Shown here: positions 34,790 to 44,945 of the stretch, piece after piece
Numbering within the stretch: the stretch's first letter is position 1
Layout of the letters: each line of letters opens with the position of its first letter
Source of the DNA: Culex pipiens pallens
Lineage: Eukaryota > Arthropoda > Insecta > Diptera > Culicidae
Direction of reading: 5' to 3'
Length of the DNA stretch: 64,000 nucleotides
NCBI RefSeq assembly: GCF_016801865.2
Contig: NC_068938.1
Coordinates: 96,062,221 to 96,126,220, forward strand
Notes under the pieces: model-generated
Seen by the model: only the letters and a program-made list of their open reading frames with translations
Database searches by the model: none
What the model was told of the DNA's origin: nothing
Translations under genes and position numbers: made by a program

Positions 34790-35678
34790 CAAGCATTGTC
34801 TCGACAGCAAAATATGTCTTGAGAATGAATGTTAACTCCTTAAAACATAAACTTCACAACAATCAAACGGGAAATGTCTCGACAGCAGCATCCGATTGCT
34901 TGCCTTGAGAATAAAACTATAACCGTTAAACACAGTATGCCATTGGTCGCAACGCTTACTTAGAGCGTATCCTAGACCTTCTACCTTCCCAAAAACCGTC
35001 CAACTCCAAGCGAAACTTTCTTGGGGACACCGTGGAGATTTTCCCTTGTCCCCTTAAGTGGAACATCAACACTTCCCGTCTTCCAAACCCTATCCTTGTC
35101 CCTGGTGCGCGGTGGAGATGTCGGCTGTCATGGTGGTGAGAATCTGGTTCAGGTGGAGTTGGTTTTATTCCCAATTATCAATTCCTAGACAACTTGGACT
35201 TAGACAATCATCACGTAACATGACGAAATCCAGTCTGCAATCCGCTAATATCACCGTCTCCTAGCGAAGCGAAGCGAACACAACCAACCATCAAGTAGAA
35301 GAACCAGGAGGAATAGGTAACGATGCCCTAGTTAACAACCAACTTTCTCATTGGTCTAAGATTCGGCTCAGTTTAATTTGTGATGACAAACACATTAGGG
35401 TGGTCCAAATCCGAGCTTTCTCGGGGCTACCCCCTGAAATCAAAAATTGACACATCACTAGGCTAAATTTCAAATTTGAGCTCATTCCGTTCACGGGTAC
35501 CCCTCCCTCTAATTGCTTGAAGTTTGTTTGGGAAGTTTACCTGTGGAGGGCACAAAAGTCGTCCAATCTTTATCAATCCACAGATATAAAACTTTCTTTA
35601 AATTTTGACCAACTTACCCGAAGACACCATATTTTTAGGATTTTTCGATGAAAAGTTTTAGGCTTCCAAAAATGACTG
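34790..35678. other. Noncoding; mixed unique and repeat-like sequence
   Basis: No supported gene. 35277-35301 repeats 25 bp found at 29518-29542. 35395-35640 (gggtggtccaaatccgagc) looks like a dispersed-element end. The short frames at 34956-35264 lie on opposite strands and have no recognisable domain. Confidence 0.3.
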
Positions 35679-35693
35679 TTTTTGTGCACAACA

Positions 35694-36100
35694 AGCGTGG
35701 TGTAGGGGTAAGCGTGATTGCCTCTCACCCAGTCGGCCTGAGTTCGATCCCAGACGGTCCCGGTGGCATTTTTCGAGACGAGATTTGTCTGATCACGCCT
35801 TCCGTCGGATGGGAAGTAAATGTTGGCCCCAGACTAACCTAAAAAAGGTTAGGTCGTTAGCTCAGTCCAGGTGTAGGAGTCGTCTCCCTGGGTCCTGCCT
35901 CGGTGGAGTCGCTGGTAGGCAGTTGGACTAACAATCCAAAGATCGTCAGTTCGAATCCCGGGGTGGATGGAAGCTAAGGTGTAAAAAGAGGTTTGCAATT
36001 GCCTCAACAATCAAGCCTTCGAACACCTAGTTTCGAGTAGGAATCTCGCAATCAAGAACGCCAAGGCAATGCTGTAGAGCGAATAATTTGATTTGATTTT
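35694..36100 (+). mobile_element. Dimeric tRNA-derived SINE (family S2), copy 1
   Basis: A 15-bp TSD TTTTTGTGCACAACA (35679-35693 and 36101-36115). Two tRNA-like modules in tandem: first 'tggtgtaggggtaagcg' with 'gagttcgatccc'; second 'gagtcgctggtaggcagttg' with 'agttcgaatcccg'. The tail is ttgatttgatttt. Two B boxes about 230 bp apart are visible. A related dimer lies at 39700-40099. Confidence 0.85.
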
Positions 36101-36115
36101 TTTTTGTGCACAACA

Positions 36116-37170
36116 TGTATGATGTTGCGATACTGATTTAGAATGAGAGAGTGAAGTCACAGACAAATTAAAATAAGTTTATTGACTACAAATATAAAAC
36201 GTGTGACTCGCAAATCTCAATCGAGAAGAATGAACGATGACACGATTGGCGGCGACGATATCCGGGTCCCGCCAACATATGAGAAAGAATCTGATGATCG
36301 AAGTTGGCTTCGCTGGTGTACGGGTGTTTGAAAATTTGCTCCGGGTGATTTTTATCGTCTTCCGTCATATCACGAATTTTAATATTTGAAGAGTTTTAAC
36401 GGTACCGGTTTGATTATGTGCTTTTTGTGTGGTCAAGTAGGAGTTTCTAGTTTTCTAAAGTGAATAAGAGGAAGAAATTTACTTTGCCGAAGAAGAAAAG
36501 AGGTTGAAGGGCTCCGGCTCCGGAGGTGTGTGGTGGAAGGAGCTTTTGGAGGCGGCTGTAGAATAGAAGTCCCGGTGGTGACCTTCTCCCGGCCGAAGAC
36601 TGTCCGGTTGAAAGCAAGAAAGAAGATTGGGGGGGGGGGGGAGGTTAAATTCAGTTTTGAGAAGAAGGAAGAATCTGTAGCAAACTGGTGTGAAAGAAAA
36701 AAACGTTTGTAAGTGTTTTAAAGATAATTTTGGCAATTTTGTGGATTTGCCAAATTGTTCTAGTGCTGGGAAGGTTAATTTGTTTATGTGATTTGGTTTC
36801 ATTTCGTTTTTTATTTTTTATTTGTTTTCTTTTTTTTCTTTTTGTGAAAGTTTTAAGTTGGTTGGGGGTTGCTTAGCAACTTTATTTTTTCTAGTTTTGG
36901 ATTGTTATTGCAAGTGCCTACTGGTGGGATTGTTATTAACTCAAGCGTTCCGGGGTTTGAAGAGGTTGAAGCAAAATTTTGGTGAGTGCGTTCCGATTAT
37001 TGGGTTATATTTTTGATACAAAGTTTTAACGTTTTGGTTTGATACAAATTTATTTAAAATGCCAATTGTTACAAAAATTTTGAATAACTTGGAGGTGCTT
37101 GCCAAATTATTTTATATAAACTCATTAAAAAGTTCGTTGATTGACCAAATTAGTCGTAACAGTGAAGCTT
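36116..37170. other. Noncoding, no recognised feature
   Basis: Contains a G11 tract near 36628 and short overlapping frames on both strands (36479-36802, 36530-36712) without recognisable domains. Confidence 0.3.
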
Positions 37171-37323
37171 CCCAGTTAACTCAATCCGAATTCTTAAACG
37201 GAATCTAATTAGAATCGTATACAAATTCCGTTTCAAACGCAACAACCGATTCCGTGTTCGAACCGGTTGTTGCGTTTGAAACGGAATTTGTGTACGATTC
37301 TAATTCGGATTGATTTGACTGGG
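37171..37323. mobile_element. 153-bp hairpin MITE
   Basis: Ends CCCAGTTAACTCAATCCGAA and the near-complement ending GATTTGACTGGG. The arms pair nearly to the centre ('caacaaccg...cggttgttg'). No other copy in the window. Confidence 0.7.
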
Positions 37324-37909
37324 TTTTCGTCTTGCAAATTTATCTATTGATGGGTTTGGAAATTTACTATCGATGATTTTTATAGTGACGAGAACGTATC
37401 TGATATTAAAAGAGAAAAAATGTTACAATCTAAAGGGTTTTGGGATAAATGATGATATAATATTAACGCTACAGTTAACTGGTATTATTTTTAAAGCTGA
37501 TTTATTTATTTATCAAGTTGGCAAATTTCCTGCACAGATCAAACATGATGTTGATTTTTGCAATTTAATTAGAAATTAGAAATTCATGGAAGAAAAATTA
37601 ATTTGAAGTTCCACCATATTCACCACAAAATTTGATACGATTTTTTACCACATGAAAGAGGTCCCATCATGCTGTACCAAGAATCGAGAGAATACAAAGT
37701 GCCTTTCCTAATTATGGCTTCTTTGCCCGTAATGAGACAGAAAATTGAATTTGATTATAACCAGCTAGGCCCATTATGCCCCTTCCCTTAACAATCACCC
37801 ACTAACCCCCCACAGACAATCGATTCTCCTTTGGCACCCCACAGATAACGTCTGTTTGACTTTAAAATTCAAGTGAACTTTGAAGGACTCGTGTCTGAGC
37901 TGCGAGCGA

Positions 37910-39306
37910 CAAGGGCAATTCAGTGAGAAACTCTGGGAGTAACTCTGAGTTTCTCAGCTTACTCCCGAGAAACTTCTATTCCCATTCATAGATTGATACC
38001 TTGGTATAGCAAAATGTCAATGTCAGGCAAATGTCAATTAAAAAAAAGTAAACATAATTTTTTTAGCTATGCTAATCTCCCACAGCGGACATGCCAGTTT
38101 TGGACGCGGTTTCGTCCTTTTTCCCCGAAAAACAGGACCTTTTGCTGCCGGAGCTGGTTGAAATTAGTCAAACGTCGCCCGCCAGTGCAGCAGCAGGAGG
38201 ACAAACGGGGAGACTCCTGCCGAGGAGGTCGAAAGCAAGTCAACTTGAGGAAGGATTGATAAACGTTTGGCCTAGTCCTACACTTCTGTGGAATCCCCGA
38301 TGTCCTTTCCAGTGTAATAGAACCATCTTTAGAGTGGTGGCTGTATGGCTCCAACTGCCTCAAGAAGCACACGGCTACTTCCACTGTGGTCATTTTAAAA
38401 AAAGAAACGGAAATTCGATGTGTACTCGTTTGATTTCTTAATATGGAAAATTGAAACACATTATTTTAAGATTTATTTATTTATTCTTACGATTTCACAA
38501 TTGTATAGTTTGCATTCAGTGGGCCTCAGTGTGGTTGCAAAGAAAGTGAACACTTTTTATCGACTGTTCAGGACGGTGGGTGCCGGATGTTGAACTGGTT
38601 GTTGTCTCGTTCGCCTCCAATAGTCATTGCTCTTCCAGGGACAGACCAAATGCAGCTTAAACTGGTCAAAGAACTTGGCCTTTTCACGCACCTGTGACCT
38701 AATTTCGGAGAGTTTTTCCTATTCCTCCAGGTTGAGGTGGTACACTGGTTACTACTGGCGGGACATACCTCACAACGGACCGTTGCAACCGAGGCGTCAT
38801 TTGTAACTGCCGACGGTGAACTTGGCCACGCGGCAAGTTTACATAAAAGCATCTTGGACTGTAAAGCCCTTTTCCGGCATCAGTTCCAGGACACTTCCAC
38901 AACAGGATAAGGCCACACTCTGTGATACGGCCGCTGCAATTGCGACGCTCGTGAACTCCGTTTTTTTTCATTATTTTGGGTATAACTGCAGGGAAAAGGG
39001 TATAACGAGATCAGGGATTCCTTCCAGATAGTACCGGAACCGGCCTTTTCCGCCGGATTGCCGAGAAAGCTTACCTTCTGGTGTTTTTTTTTGTACATCG
39101 GCTTCCAGATGATGAAGACATGGTGAAGTTTTGCATTCAAAACAAACAAACCCCTAGCAACGACACACAAACTTCTTCCAAACACAAGGTTGATCTATGT
39201 AGGTGGGATTGATGAAAAGCAACCGGAGTAACTCGGAGTAACATTGAGAAACTCTCGTTACTCTGGGCAAAATTGAGGAACTCTTTTGCTCACTGAAATG
39301 CCCTTG
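37910..39306. mobile_element. hAT-type element carrying coding-like fragments, 1397 bp
   Basis: An 8-bp TSD GCGAGCGA (37902-37909 and 39307-39314) brackets terminal repeats CAAGGGCAATTCAGTGAG and CTCACTGAAATGCCCTTG. Subterminal direct and inverted gagaaactc/gagtaactc words occur at both ends, as in other hAT elements. The interior (38067-38970) has higher G+C than the flanks and looks coding on the minus strand but is broken: KLSEIRSQVREKAKFFDQFK is visible at about 38660-38715 next to frameshifts, and a 130-aa open frame lies at 38067-38459. I do not recognise a hAT transposase in it, so it may be captured host or other TE sequence. Confidence 0.7.
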
Positions 39307-39699
39307 GCGAGCGACCTCACTTGATTGAGGCCGGAAATTGAATTTACTTCCCGTTTGAAAAACACACACTCACACATACACTCTCAAACACACGTGTTCG
39401 AGCATCATCAGCATATTGACATGTGAGAGTGTGTGTGTTTATGATGTACGTTTAGGCTTCTGGTTAACTTTCCACTTTGCAACGCAAATATAGGTATCCC
39501 TAGGCAGGAAGGAAGGGCGAAAAGCTTGAATTTGATTCAAATCTTGGACAAACAGTCACAGTCTCTTGTTTTTGTAAGCAGGGAAGTTTTTTTGAAGTCT
39601 CAATGTTAAATAATAGGATGACTTTGTTTATGATATGAAAATCTTCATAGTTGTTAAATGGCATTAAAGATTTGATTCCAAACATTGTATTCAACAGTT

Positions 39700-40099
39700 C
39701 AAAAAAATAAAACCATCCACATTAACGACCCCCGGGTCTTTTGTGGTCTCTATTGCAAGTTTCTGCTCGAACCTAGGAGTCCGAAGGCTTGAATGGGGAG
39801 AGCACCCAAACCACTTTCTACTCCAATGAACCTTCCACCCCAGTGTTTGAACTGACGACCTTTGGATTGCGAGTCCAACCGCCGCCAGCGATTCCACCGG
39901 AGTAGGCTTGGTTTGGTGTGTTGTTTGTACTTATGGCATGGAGACGACTCCTACACCTGGAATGACTTAACGGCCTAACAACCAAGGCCGGGACCGACAT
40001 TTTACTTCCTCGTCCGATGGAAGGTTGGAGCAGATTGGAATCGAACCCAGAATCATCCGCTTACAAAGCGGACAGCGTAACCATTCGGCCACGCACTGC
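39700..40099 (-). mobile_element. Dimeric tRNA-derived SINE (family S2), copy 2
   Basis: A 9-bp TSD TCAACAGTT (39691-39699 and 40100-40108). On the minus strand the first module folds like a tRNA: acceptor GAGCAG/CTGCTC, D arm, anticodon stem TCCGC/GCGGA with loop tttgtaa, B box ggttcgattcc, but a mispaired T arm. The second module 'ggactcgcaatccaaaggtc' matches the second module of copy 1. The SINE body and TSD argue against a working tRNA gene. Confidence 0.85.
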
Positions 40100-40108
40100 T
40101 CAACAGTT

Positions 40109-40960
40109 GTAATTAGCTTAAAAAACAGATTATTTTCATGTAGTTCTTTGTTTGAACACGCATACATTCATGTAACTATTTGCATAGGTTTTTGACAGTC
40201 AACTTATTCTGCCAATGATCTGAAGAAGAGAGATTCCATCATAGTCATCACCCCTTCATCGTCTGTGCAACTACAGCGTTCAGTACTTTGTGATCAGGGT
40301 ATTAATTTCACTCCTCTTCACTTTTTCTTGGTGTCTTCTAGTCAGACCTATAACTACAAGAGCCAGTACTAATTAAGTAGAAAGCTGGAGCTGCTTTGGC
40401 GCAGACCCATTCCTTACTAATGATGAGAGCTTTGCTCTGTTAATCCTCAAACTAATCCCAAAGGACGTGATGGAGAGAAAAAGTGCCACGCCTTAGGTCT
40501 GGATAGGGCAACGGGTCAATGCAGGTATGGTAATAGGATGAACTTTATGCTATTAAAACTTTCACTTGCATTCAACCGGAGAAGACTTGAATGAATGAAC
40601 CTAAAAATAATTGGATTAATTCACGCGTTGCCGTTTCCAGAGCTTGTACAGATGTTTGATGAAGTGAAAAACTCAAATATAATAAGACACAGTCAATATC
40701 TCATTCGAGATTTTGGATCTCCGAAGATCCCACGGAACCGGATCCCGAGCTTCCAACAGCGTAGTTGCTCACAGGCATTGCGGCCGGCGTCGGTGTACGG
40801 TCTCCGCGAAGCTCCCGGAAACTCATGTCCGTGCCGTCGCGGCTTGAGATTTTGGAAGATTCATTGATTGTTTCAATATAATTTGAATTCACCAAAATTA
40901 TCCATCTCATTGTAACTGCTGCCCCCTGATTTCCACAAACTTCTAGCGGTACTGTAATCC
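40109..40960. other. Noncoding with a decayed exon-like segment
   Basis: At about 40700-40830 the minus strand reads FRELRGDRTPTPAAMPVSNY and AVGSSGSGS, similar to the plus-strand segment at 42432-42560 (VSNYAIVSSGSDSAGSG). So it belongs to the inverted duplication that follows. The rest shows nothing. Confidence 0.4.
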
Positions 40961-41531
40961 ACTTTTGGAAGAGAAACAACACGTGGTTTCTTTGCAAATC
41001 TCTTTCGACCGCTTTTATTTTACAGCGATGTTAACCGTACAAGGTTTGCGAACGGAATGATTTATTTTCTGCTTCTCCCTTCTCCCCTTCTCAGTGCGCG
41101 CTTTTTGTTTGAACGAAGTTGCCATTGCATTTTTCGCCGTTGGCGTTTGACAACGCCGGCGGGGTTCGCCAAATCGCAGCAACCAGTGCTGCCGTTTGTC
41201 GTGATTTTTCATTTCACGCTTGAAGATCTTCGAAATTAGACGCGGTGGCGGACATTCTCTGCCTCGGCTGCGAAGCTGAAACTTCTTCAAGACTTGTAAT
41301 TTCATCAAGCCCTGAAGGTTCCGGAAGTTGTCTCAGCTGGTAAGGCGTGTACTTGCACACATCTCACAATGTACAATCTCATCTCTATTTCAAAATTTTA
41401 GGGGTCATCGATGCCAGCTGCGCGGGCGTGAACATCTCCTTTAACACACCGCGTAGGTACTCGAGGTACCCCTCACGGCCGAGTTCTTGGTGTCGTTTCA
41501 ATGATATCCCCATGCGGATATCGTCCCATGG

Positions 41532-41888
41532 TCAACGTCGTACCATCTCCATCAAGTCTTCCATTTCGCGCGCCTCCGCCCTGTATGTTGTTGGCCGGAT
41601 GACATGGTCCGGGGAATCGACATCGTGAGACGAGATGCCGTAGGACGGGCCGGCGCGAGGCTGGGTGGCGCGAGACTGGGTGGCGATATCAGGGTATCTG
41701 CTTCGCTCCAGGGATTCCAACCTTTCTTCGAGGGAGATGACGTAGGACGGGCCGGCGCGAGACTGGGTGGCGAGATCGGGGTATCTGCTTCGCTCCAGAG
41801 CTTCCAACCTTTCTTCGAGGGCTTCTAGCTTTATCTCAACCGCCGTCAGCCGCGGATCAAGTTCAGTCGTGTTCTGTCGACAGAACAC
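41532..41888 (-). pseudogene. Coiled-coil protein frame, left palindrome arm
   Basis: Reads outward on the minus strand: a heptad-like EIKLEALEERLEALERSRYP followed by a second LEERLESLERSRYPD, then EAREMEDLMEMVRR. It matches the right-arm ORF but breaks after MVRR at 41532, where the right-arm version continues WPWDDIRMG. Likely a degraded copy. Its ATG lies across the palindrome centre. Confidence 0.6.
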
Positions 41889-41899
41889 GACTGGGCAAC

Positions 41900-42397
41900 A
41901 TGCAGCAAAATTTGGTTGAACTTGATCCGCTGTTGACGGCGGTTGGAATAAAGCTAGAAGCCCTCGAAGAAAGGTTGCAAGCCCTGGAGCGAAGCAGATA
42001 CCCCGATCTCGCCACCCAGTCTCGCGCCGGCCCGTCCTACGTCATCTCCCTCGAAGAAAGGTTGGAATCCCTGGAGCGAAGCAGAAACCCTGATATCGCC
42101 ACCCAGTCTCGCGCCACCCAGCCTCGCGCCTTCCCGTCCTACGGCATCTCGTCTTACGATATCGATTCCCCGGCCCATGTCACCCGGCCAACAACATACA
42201 GGGCGGAGGCGCGCGAAATTGAAGACTTGATGGAGATGGTACGACGTTGGCCGTGGGACGATATCCGCATGGGGATATCATTGAAACGGCACCAAGAACT
42301 TGGCCGTAAGGGGTACCTCGAGTACCTACGCGGTGTGTTAAAGGAGATGTTCACGCCCGCGCAGTTGGCAACGATGACCCCTAAAATTTTGAAATAA
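41900..42397 (+). CDS. Coiled-coil protein, 165 aa, function unknown
   Basis: ATG at 41900 to TAA, intact. Residues ~10-65 carry two LEALEERL/LESLERS heptad segments separated by RYPDLATQSRAGPSYVIS, predicted coiled coils. A variable SYGISSYDIDSP linker follows, then a conserved-looking C-terminus (EIEDLMEMVRRWPWDDIRMG ... LRGVLKEMFTPAQLATMT). The end weakly recalls the last helices of BEN domains, which is inference from pattern only. AATAAA overlaps the stop region. Three copies in 2 kb suggest a mobile or amplified gene. It may be an exon of the P-like gene next to it. Confidence 0.5.
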   Translation: MQQNLVELDPLLTAVGIKLEALEERLQALERSRYPDLATQSRAGPSYVISLEERLESLERSRNPDIATQSRATQPRAFPSYGISSYDIDSPAHVTRPTTYRAEAREIEDLMEMVRRWPWDDIRMGISLKRHQELGRKGYLEYLRGVLKEMFTPAQLATMTPKILK

Positions 42398-42761
42398 AGA
42401 TGAGATTGCACATTGTGAGATGAGTTTTCAGGAGCTGCACGGATACAGTACACTGACGCAGGACGCCATGCCTGGACGTCTGCAGCACGTGAGCAACTAC
42501 GCCATCGTAAGCTCAGGATCCGATTCGGCGGGTTCCGGTACGTTGGCGCGGGACGCCATGCCTGGATGAATGCAGCACGCGAGCAACTACAAGCCGTTAC
42601 AAGCCGAGGCGACCCGGAGATGAGTATCATCGGAATTACAAGCTGCAATACTACAGCTTCGACGGAACAGCTTAACACGTCGTCCGGCTCGCAAAAAAGG
42701 GTAGGCTTAGGGTTAATCAAAAAAATATGATTTTATGTGTTAAACAAATCATATATTTTAG

Positions 42762-42986
42762 ATTCGATACGCTGGAGACGTCACAGACTTGGATAACATC
42801 AGTCCCCAAGAGGCGAAGGCAGTGCTTCCCAAATTCCATAAGCAACTACACGATGCTCTGAAACGGAACAGACGCCTGAAGCAGCAAAATTATCGCTTGA
42901 AGAAGAAGTTGAACAAGCTGGAGACAATTACAAACGAGTTGAAGCGACAGAACATCATTTCGACTCAGGGAGCAATTTTGATGAAG
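42762..42986 (+). pseudogene. THAP/P-element-type transposase exon (coiled coil)
   Basis: Acceptor 'catatattttag' at 42761 and donor AAG|GTAATT at 42987 frame exactly 75 open codons. IRYAGDVTDLDNISPQEAK is followed by a basic coiled coil (LKRNRRLKQQNYRLKKKLNK) and LKRQNIISTQGAILMK. The order 'RIRYxGD, leucine zipper, LKxxxxIS' is the region after the THAP domain in P-element transposases and THAP9-like proteins. The THAP zinc finger itself (C2CH) is not visible upstream. With the next exon it forms part of a P-type transposase, probably dead. Confidence 0.6.
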
Positions 42987-43113
42987 GTAATTAATTCAGA
43001 ATGGCCTAATATTTTCGTATTTTATATCACATGAACAACATTTTGTGTTTTACAGTTAGCCAATTGGTCAATTCCATGCTATAATGAATGTTTCTTTTTC
43101 TTCTTCTATGTAG

Positions 43114-43227
43114 CAACAAAATTGCAATGAACTTCTGATAGAACTTACAAGAGGCCCAAGCGGAAACAGAAACACGGCAGTTGTCCGAACTTTTGCCACG
43201 ACAGTGTTCTTCTACTCAGCAAAACAA
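43114..43227 (+). pseudogene. P-transposase-like second exon, broken
   Basis: After 'tttcttcttctatgtag' 38 codons are open in phase with the previous exon, ending VVRTFATTVFFYSAKQ. P-element and THAP9 transposases have a motif of the form R-x-FA-x-T-(L)-x-FYSPKAY here, so the match supports the assignment. P has become A and the motif breaks off. Downstream (43228-43330) the frame runs into APSAASLHKVSFEIKYLRTA and then into a coiled-coil copy. No catalytic residues are present. Confidence 0.55.
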
Positions 43228-43333
43228 GTATTATTTTCTCTTTTTTGGTCGCAGCACCTAGTGCTGCCAGTTTGCACAAAGTTTCATTTGAAATTAAATA
43301 TTTGCGAACTGCAGTTGATTCGGGACGAAGCGA

Positions 43334-43640
43334 CAGAACACGACTGGGCAACATGCAGCAAAATTTGTTTGAACTTGATCCGCGGCTGACGGCGGTTGAG
43401 ATAAAGCTAGAAGCCCTCGAAGAAAGGTTGGAAGCCCTGGAGCGAAGCAGATACCCCGATCTCTCCACCCAGTCTCCCGCCGGCCCGTCCTACGTCATCT
43501 CCCTCGAAGAAAGGTTGGAATCCCTGGAGCGAAGCAGATACCCTGATATCGCCATCCAGTCTCGCGCCACCCATCTTCGCACCACTTAGCCTCGTGCCGG
43601 CCCGTCCTACGGCATCTCGTCACACGACATCGATTCCCCG
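43334..43640 (+). pseudogene. Third, truncated copy of the coiled-coil frame
   Basis: MQQNLFELDPRLTAVEIKLE and the two heptad segments match 41900-42397, but the frame stops at TAG (43587-43589) after THLRTT. Remnants of the linker (PSYGISSHDIDSP) follow beyond the stop. The C-terminal part is missing and the composite's direct repeat follows at 43668. Confidence 0.6.
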
Positions 43641-44048
43641 GCCCATGTCACCCCGGCTACTACATAAGGAAGAGAAACAACACGTGGTTTCTTTGCAAAA
43701 ACTCTTTCGACCGATTTTAACTGCTGGGTTTGCGGTTTTTAGTTTACAATATGTATTGAATCTCAGGATGTGATGTATTCAAATCGGATTACAGAGTACC
43801 ATTCTAGCTTATCAAAATGTGAATATTGAATGCAGTTGAATGATTAGGAAGTAAAGAACTCTAATCGGATTAATTAATAAATATTTCTGAACGAACTAGC
43901 TACACCTTATTTGAGAGATGATCTTTTATTCTTTCAAAATTAGGTTTCATCAATATATTGTAGAAGGCCAGTTAGATTCCATTGTTTGAATGTAAAAAAT
44001 GTTATTTCTTTTCGAATTTGCTCCATTCAAATCGTCTTGAAAGCCATG

Positions 44049-44350
44049 TGAAAGTAATGGCTTGGCCAGCGTAGCACAAGACTCAAACCGGGTAATCCCA
44101 GGGTCGGCAAACTACTAGGTGATTCAAGGGAGGATCGGTTACAACAGAAAAACACGGAAGGATTTCCACTTTTCAACAGCACTTTATTTGGGGTTTTGGT
44201 TCGTGTGGGTGTGGGTGTGTTGAGTGTAGGTTTTTCAGGGGCTAACATACCGTGATCCGCTCAGCTGATGGTTCGCCTCCGGCGATTGCGGGCCGGCAGA
44301 GGAGTTCGTCCAACCTCCACTCTGCGGCGGGAACTGCCCCAAGGGGGGGG
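44049..44350 (-). repeat. 0.3-kb direct repeat, copy 1 (LTR-like)
   Basis: Starts TGAAAGTAATGGCTTGGCC and ends in a poly-G tract. It is >95% like 47494-47797 by eye. On the minus strand it holds AATAAA and ends in CA, and copy 2 is followed by ATTGGCTCCCAGCTC, which could be a tRNA primer-binding site. These are LTR features, but no gag-pol frame lies between the copies. The minus frame above it (44242-44577, Ala/Pro/Arg-rich) stays open into the repeat and has a possible donor ACG|GTATGT. Confidence 0.5.
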
Positions 44351-44945
44351 GGGGGGGTATTGTTGCTACTGACGGATGCGGCGGCCCTTTGTTCTTGGCT
44401 GCGAGTCTGGTCTTCGGCGCCAGATGCAGCGTTGTTCGCCGGCCTCTTTAGGCGGCGTCGGTTCTTCCGGCTTCCGTGCCGGGATGATGGACGACCAGCG
44501 GGCGTTGCTGTTTCCGGTGGGCAGGCGTCTTCCCTCATTGGCTGATCGGCAGCCCCAGAGTCCACTGATGCGGGCATGCCGAGAGGGGACCCTCCTTTGC
44601 GGTTAAGGCCAGCGGCCTGAGGGTGATCGTCCTTGACGTTGATGGCGCGGGGAGGCGCCAGACGACGGGGGTGGTCCTATTACGGATTAGACGTGGGAAG
44701 CTACCAGCACGGGATTTACGCAACCCAGGCCGACCAATCCGAGATGGACGAGCTGCTCGCGGAAACCTCCTGGTTCCGCCGATGGGAAGGGCGATTGACG
44801 ACCCTTCGCGGGAGCACGACTTGTCCACTCGGACGCCTGTTTGGAAGAGAGCGATTTTCCCCAAATCGACTTCCCTCATCAGTTTAGCCCAAGTCCATTT
44901 TCCCACCATTTCCTTTCTGACGTAAGCAAATGCGCCCGCAGGAAA
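44351..44945. repeat. G+C-rich dispersed repeat, both strands partly open
   Basis: Homologous to 27770-28330. Open frames exist on both strands: minus 111 aa (44242-44577) and plus 100 aa (44623-44925) with a possible donor GAC|GTAAGC at 44922. I recognise no domain. It may be the 5' part of an LTR whose 3' part is 44049-44350. Confidence 0.4.

Larger units (their letters stand above)
41365..42422. repeat. 1.06-kb near-perfect palindrome (inverted gene duplication)
   Basis: The arms meet at 41880/41881 in the perfect palindrome GTTCTGTCGACAGAAC. The outer limits pair as 'ctcacaatgtacaatctcat' with 'atgagattgcacattgtgag'. Arms are about 520 bp with few differences and no spacer, so a recent head-to-head duplication. 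Each arm carries the same coiled-coil frame, read outward. Confidence 0.9.
40967..43712. mobile_element. Composite with P-transposase-like exons and palindromic coiled-coil gene
   Basis: Bounded by a direct repeat starting GGAAGAGAAACAACACGTGG at 40967 and 43668. Inside are an inverted duplication (41365-42422), a THAP/P-type exon pair (42762-43227) and a third copy of the coiled-coil frame (43334-43590). Whether this is one element, a domesticated gene with duplications or nested debris is open. I saw no TSD. Confidence 0.5.

Noticed and set aside
40026..40099. Minus-strand tRNA-like fold with anticodon loop tttgtaa, as a functional tRNA gene
   Set aside because: Mispaired T arm, a SINE body and second tRNA-like module follow, and a TSD brackets the whole unit.
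44242..44577. Ala/Pro-rich minus ORF (111 aa) as a Gag gene
   Set aside because: No zinc knuckle or protease motif and the frame runs through a direct repeat; kept only as part of the LTR-like feature.
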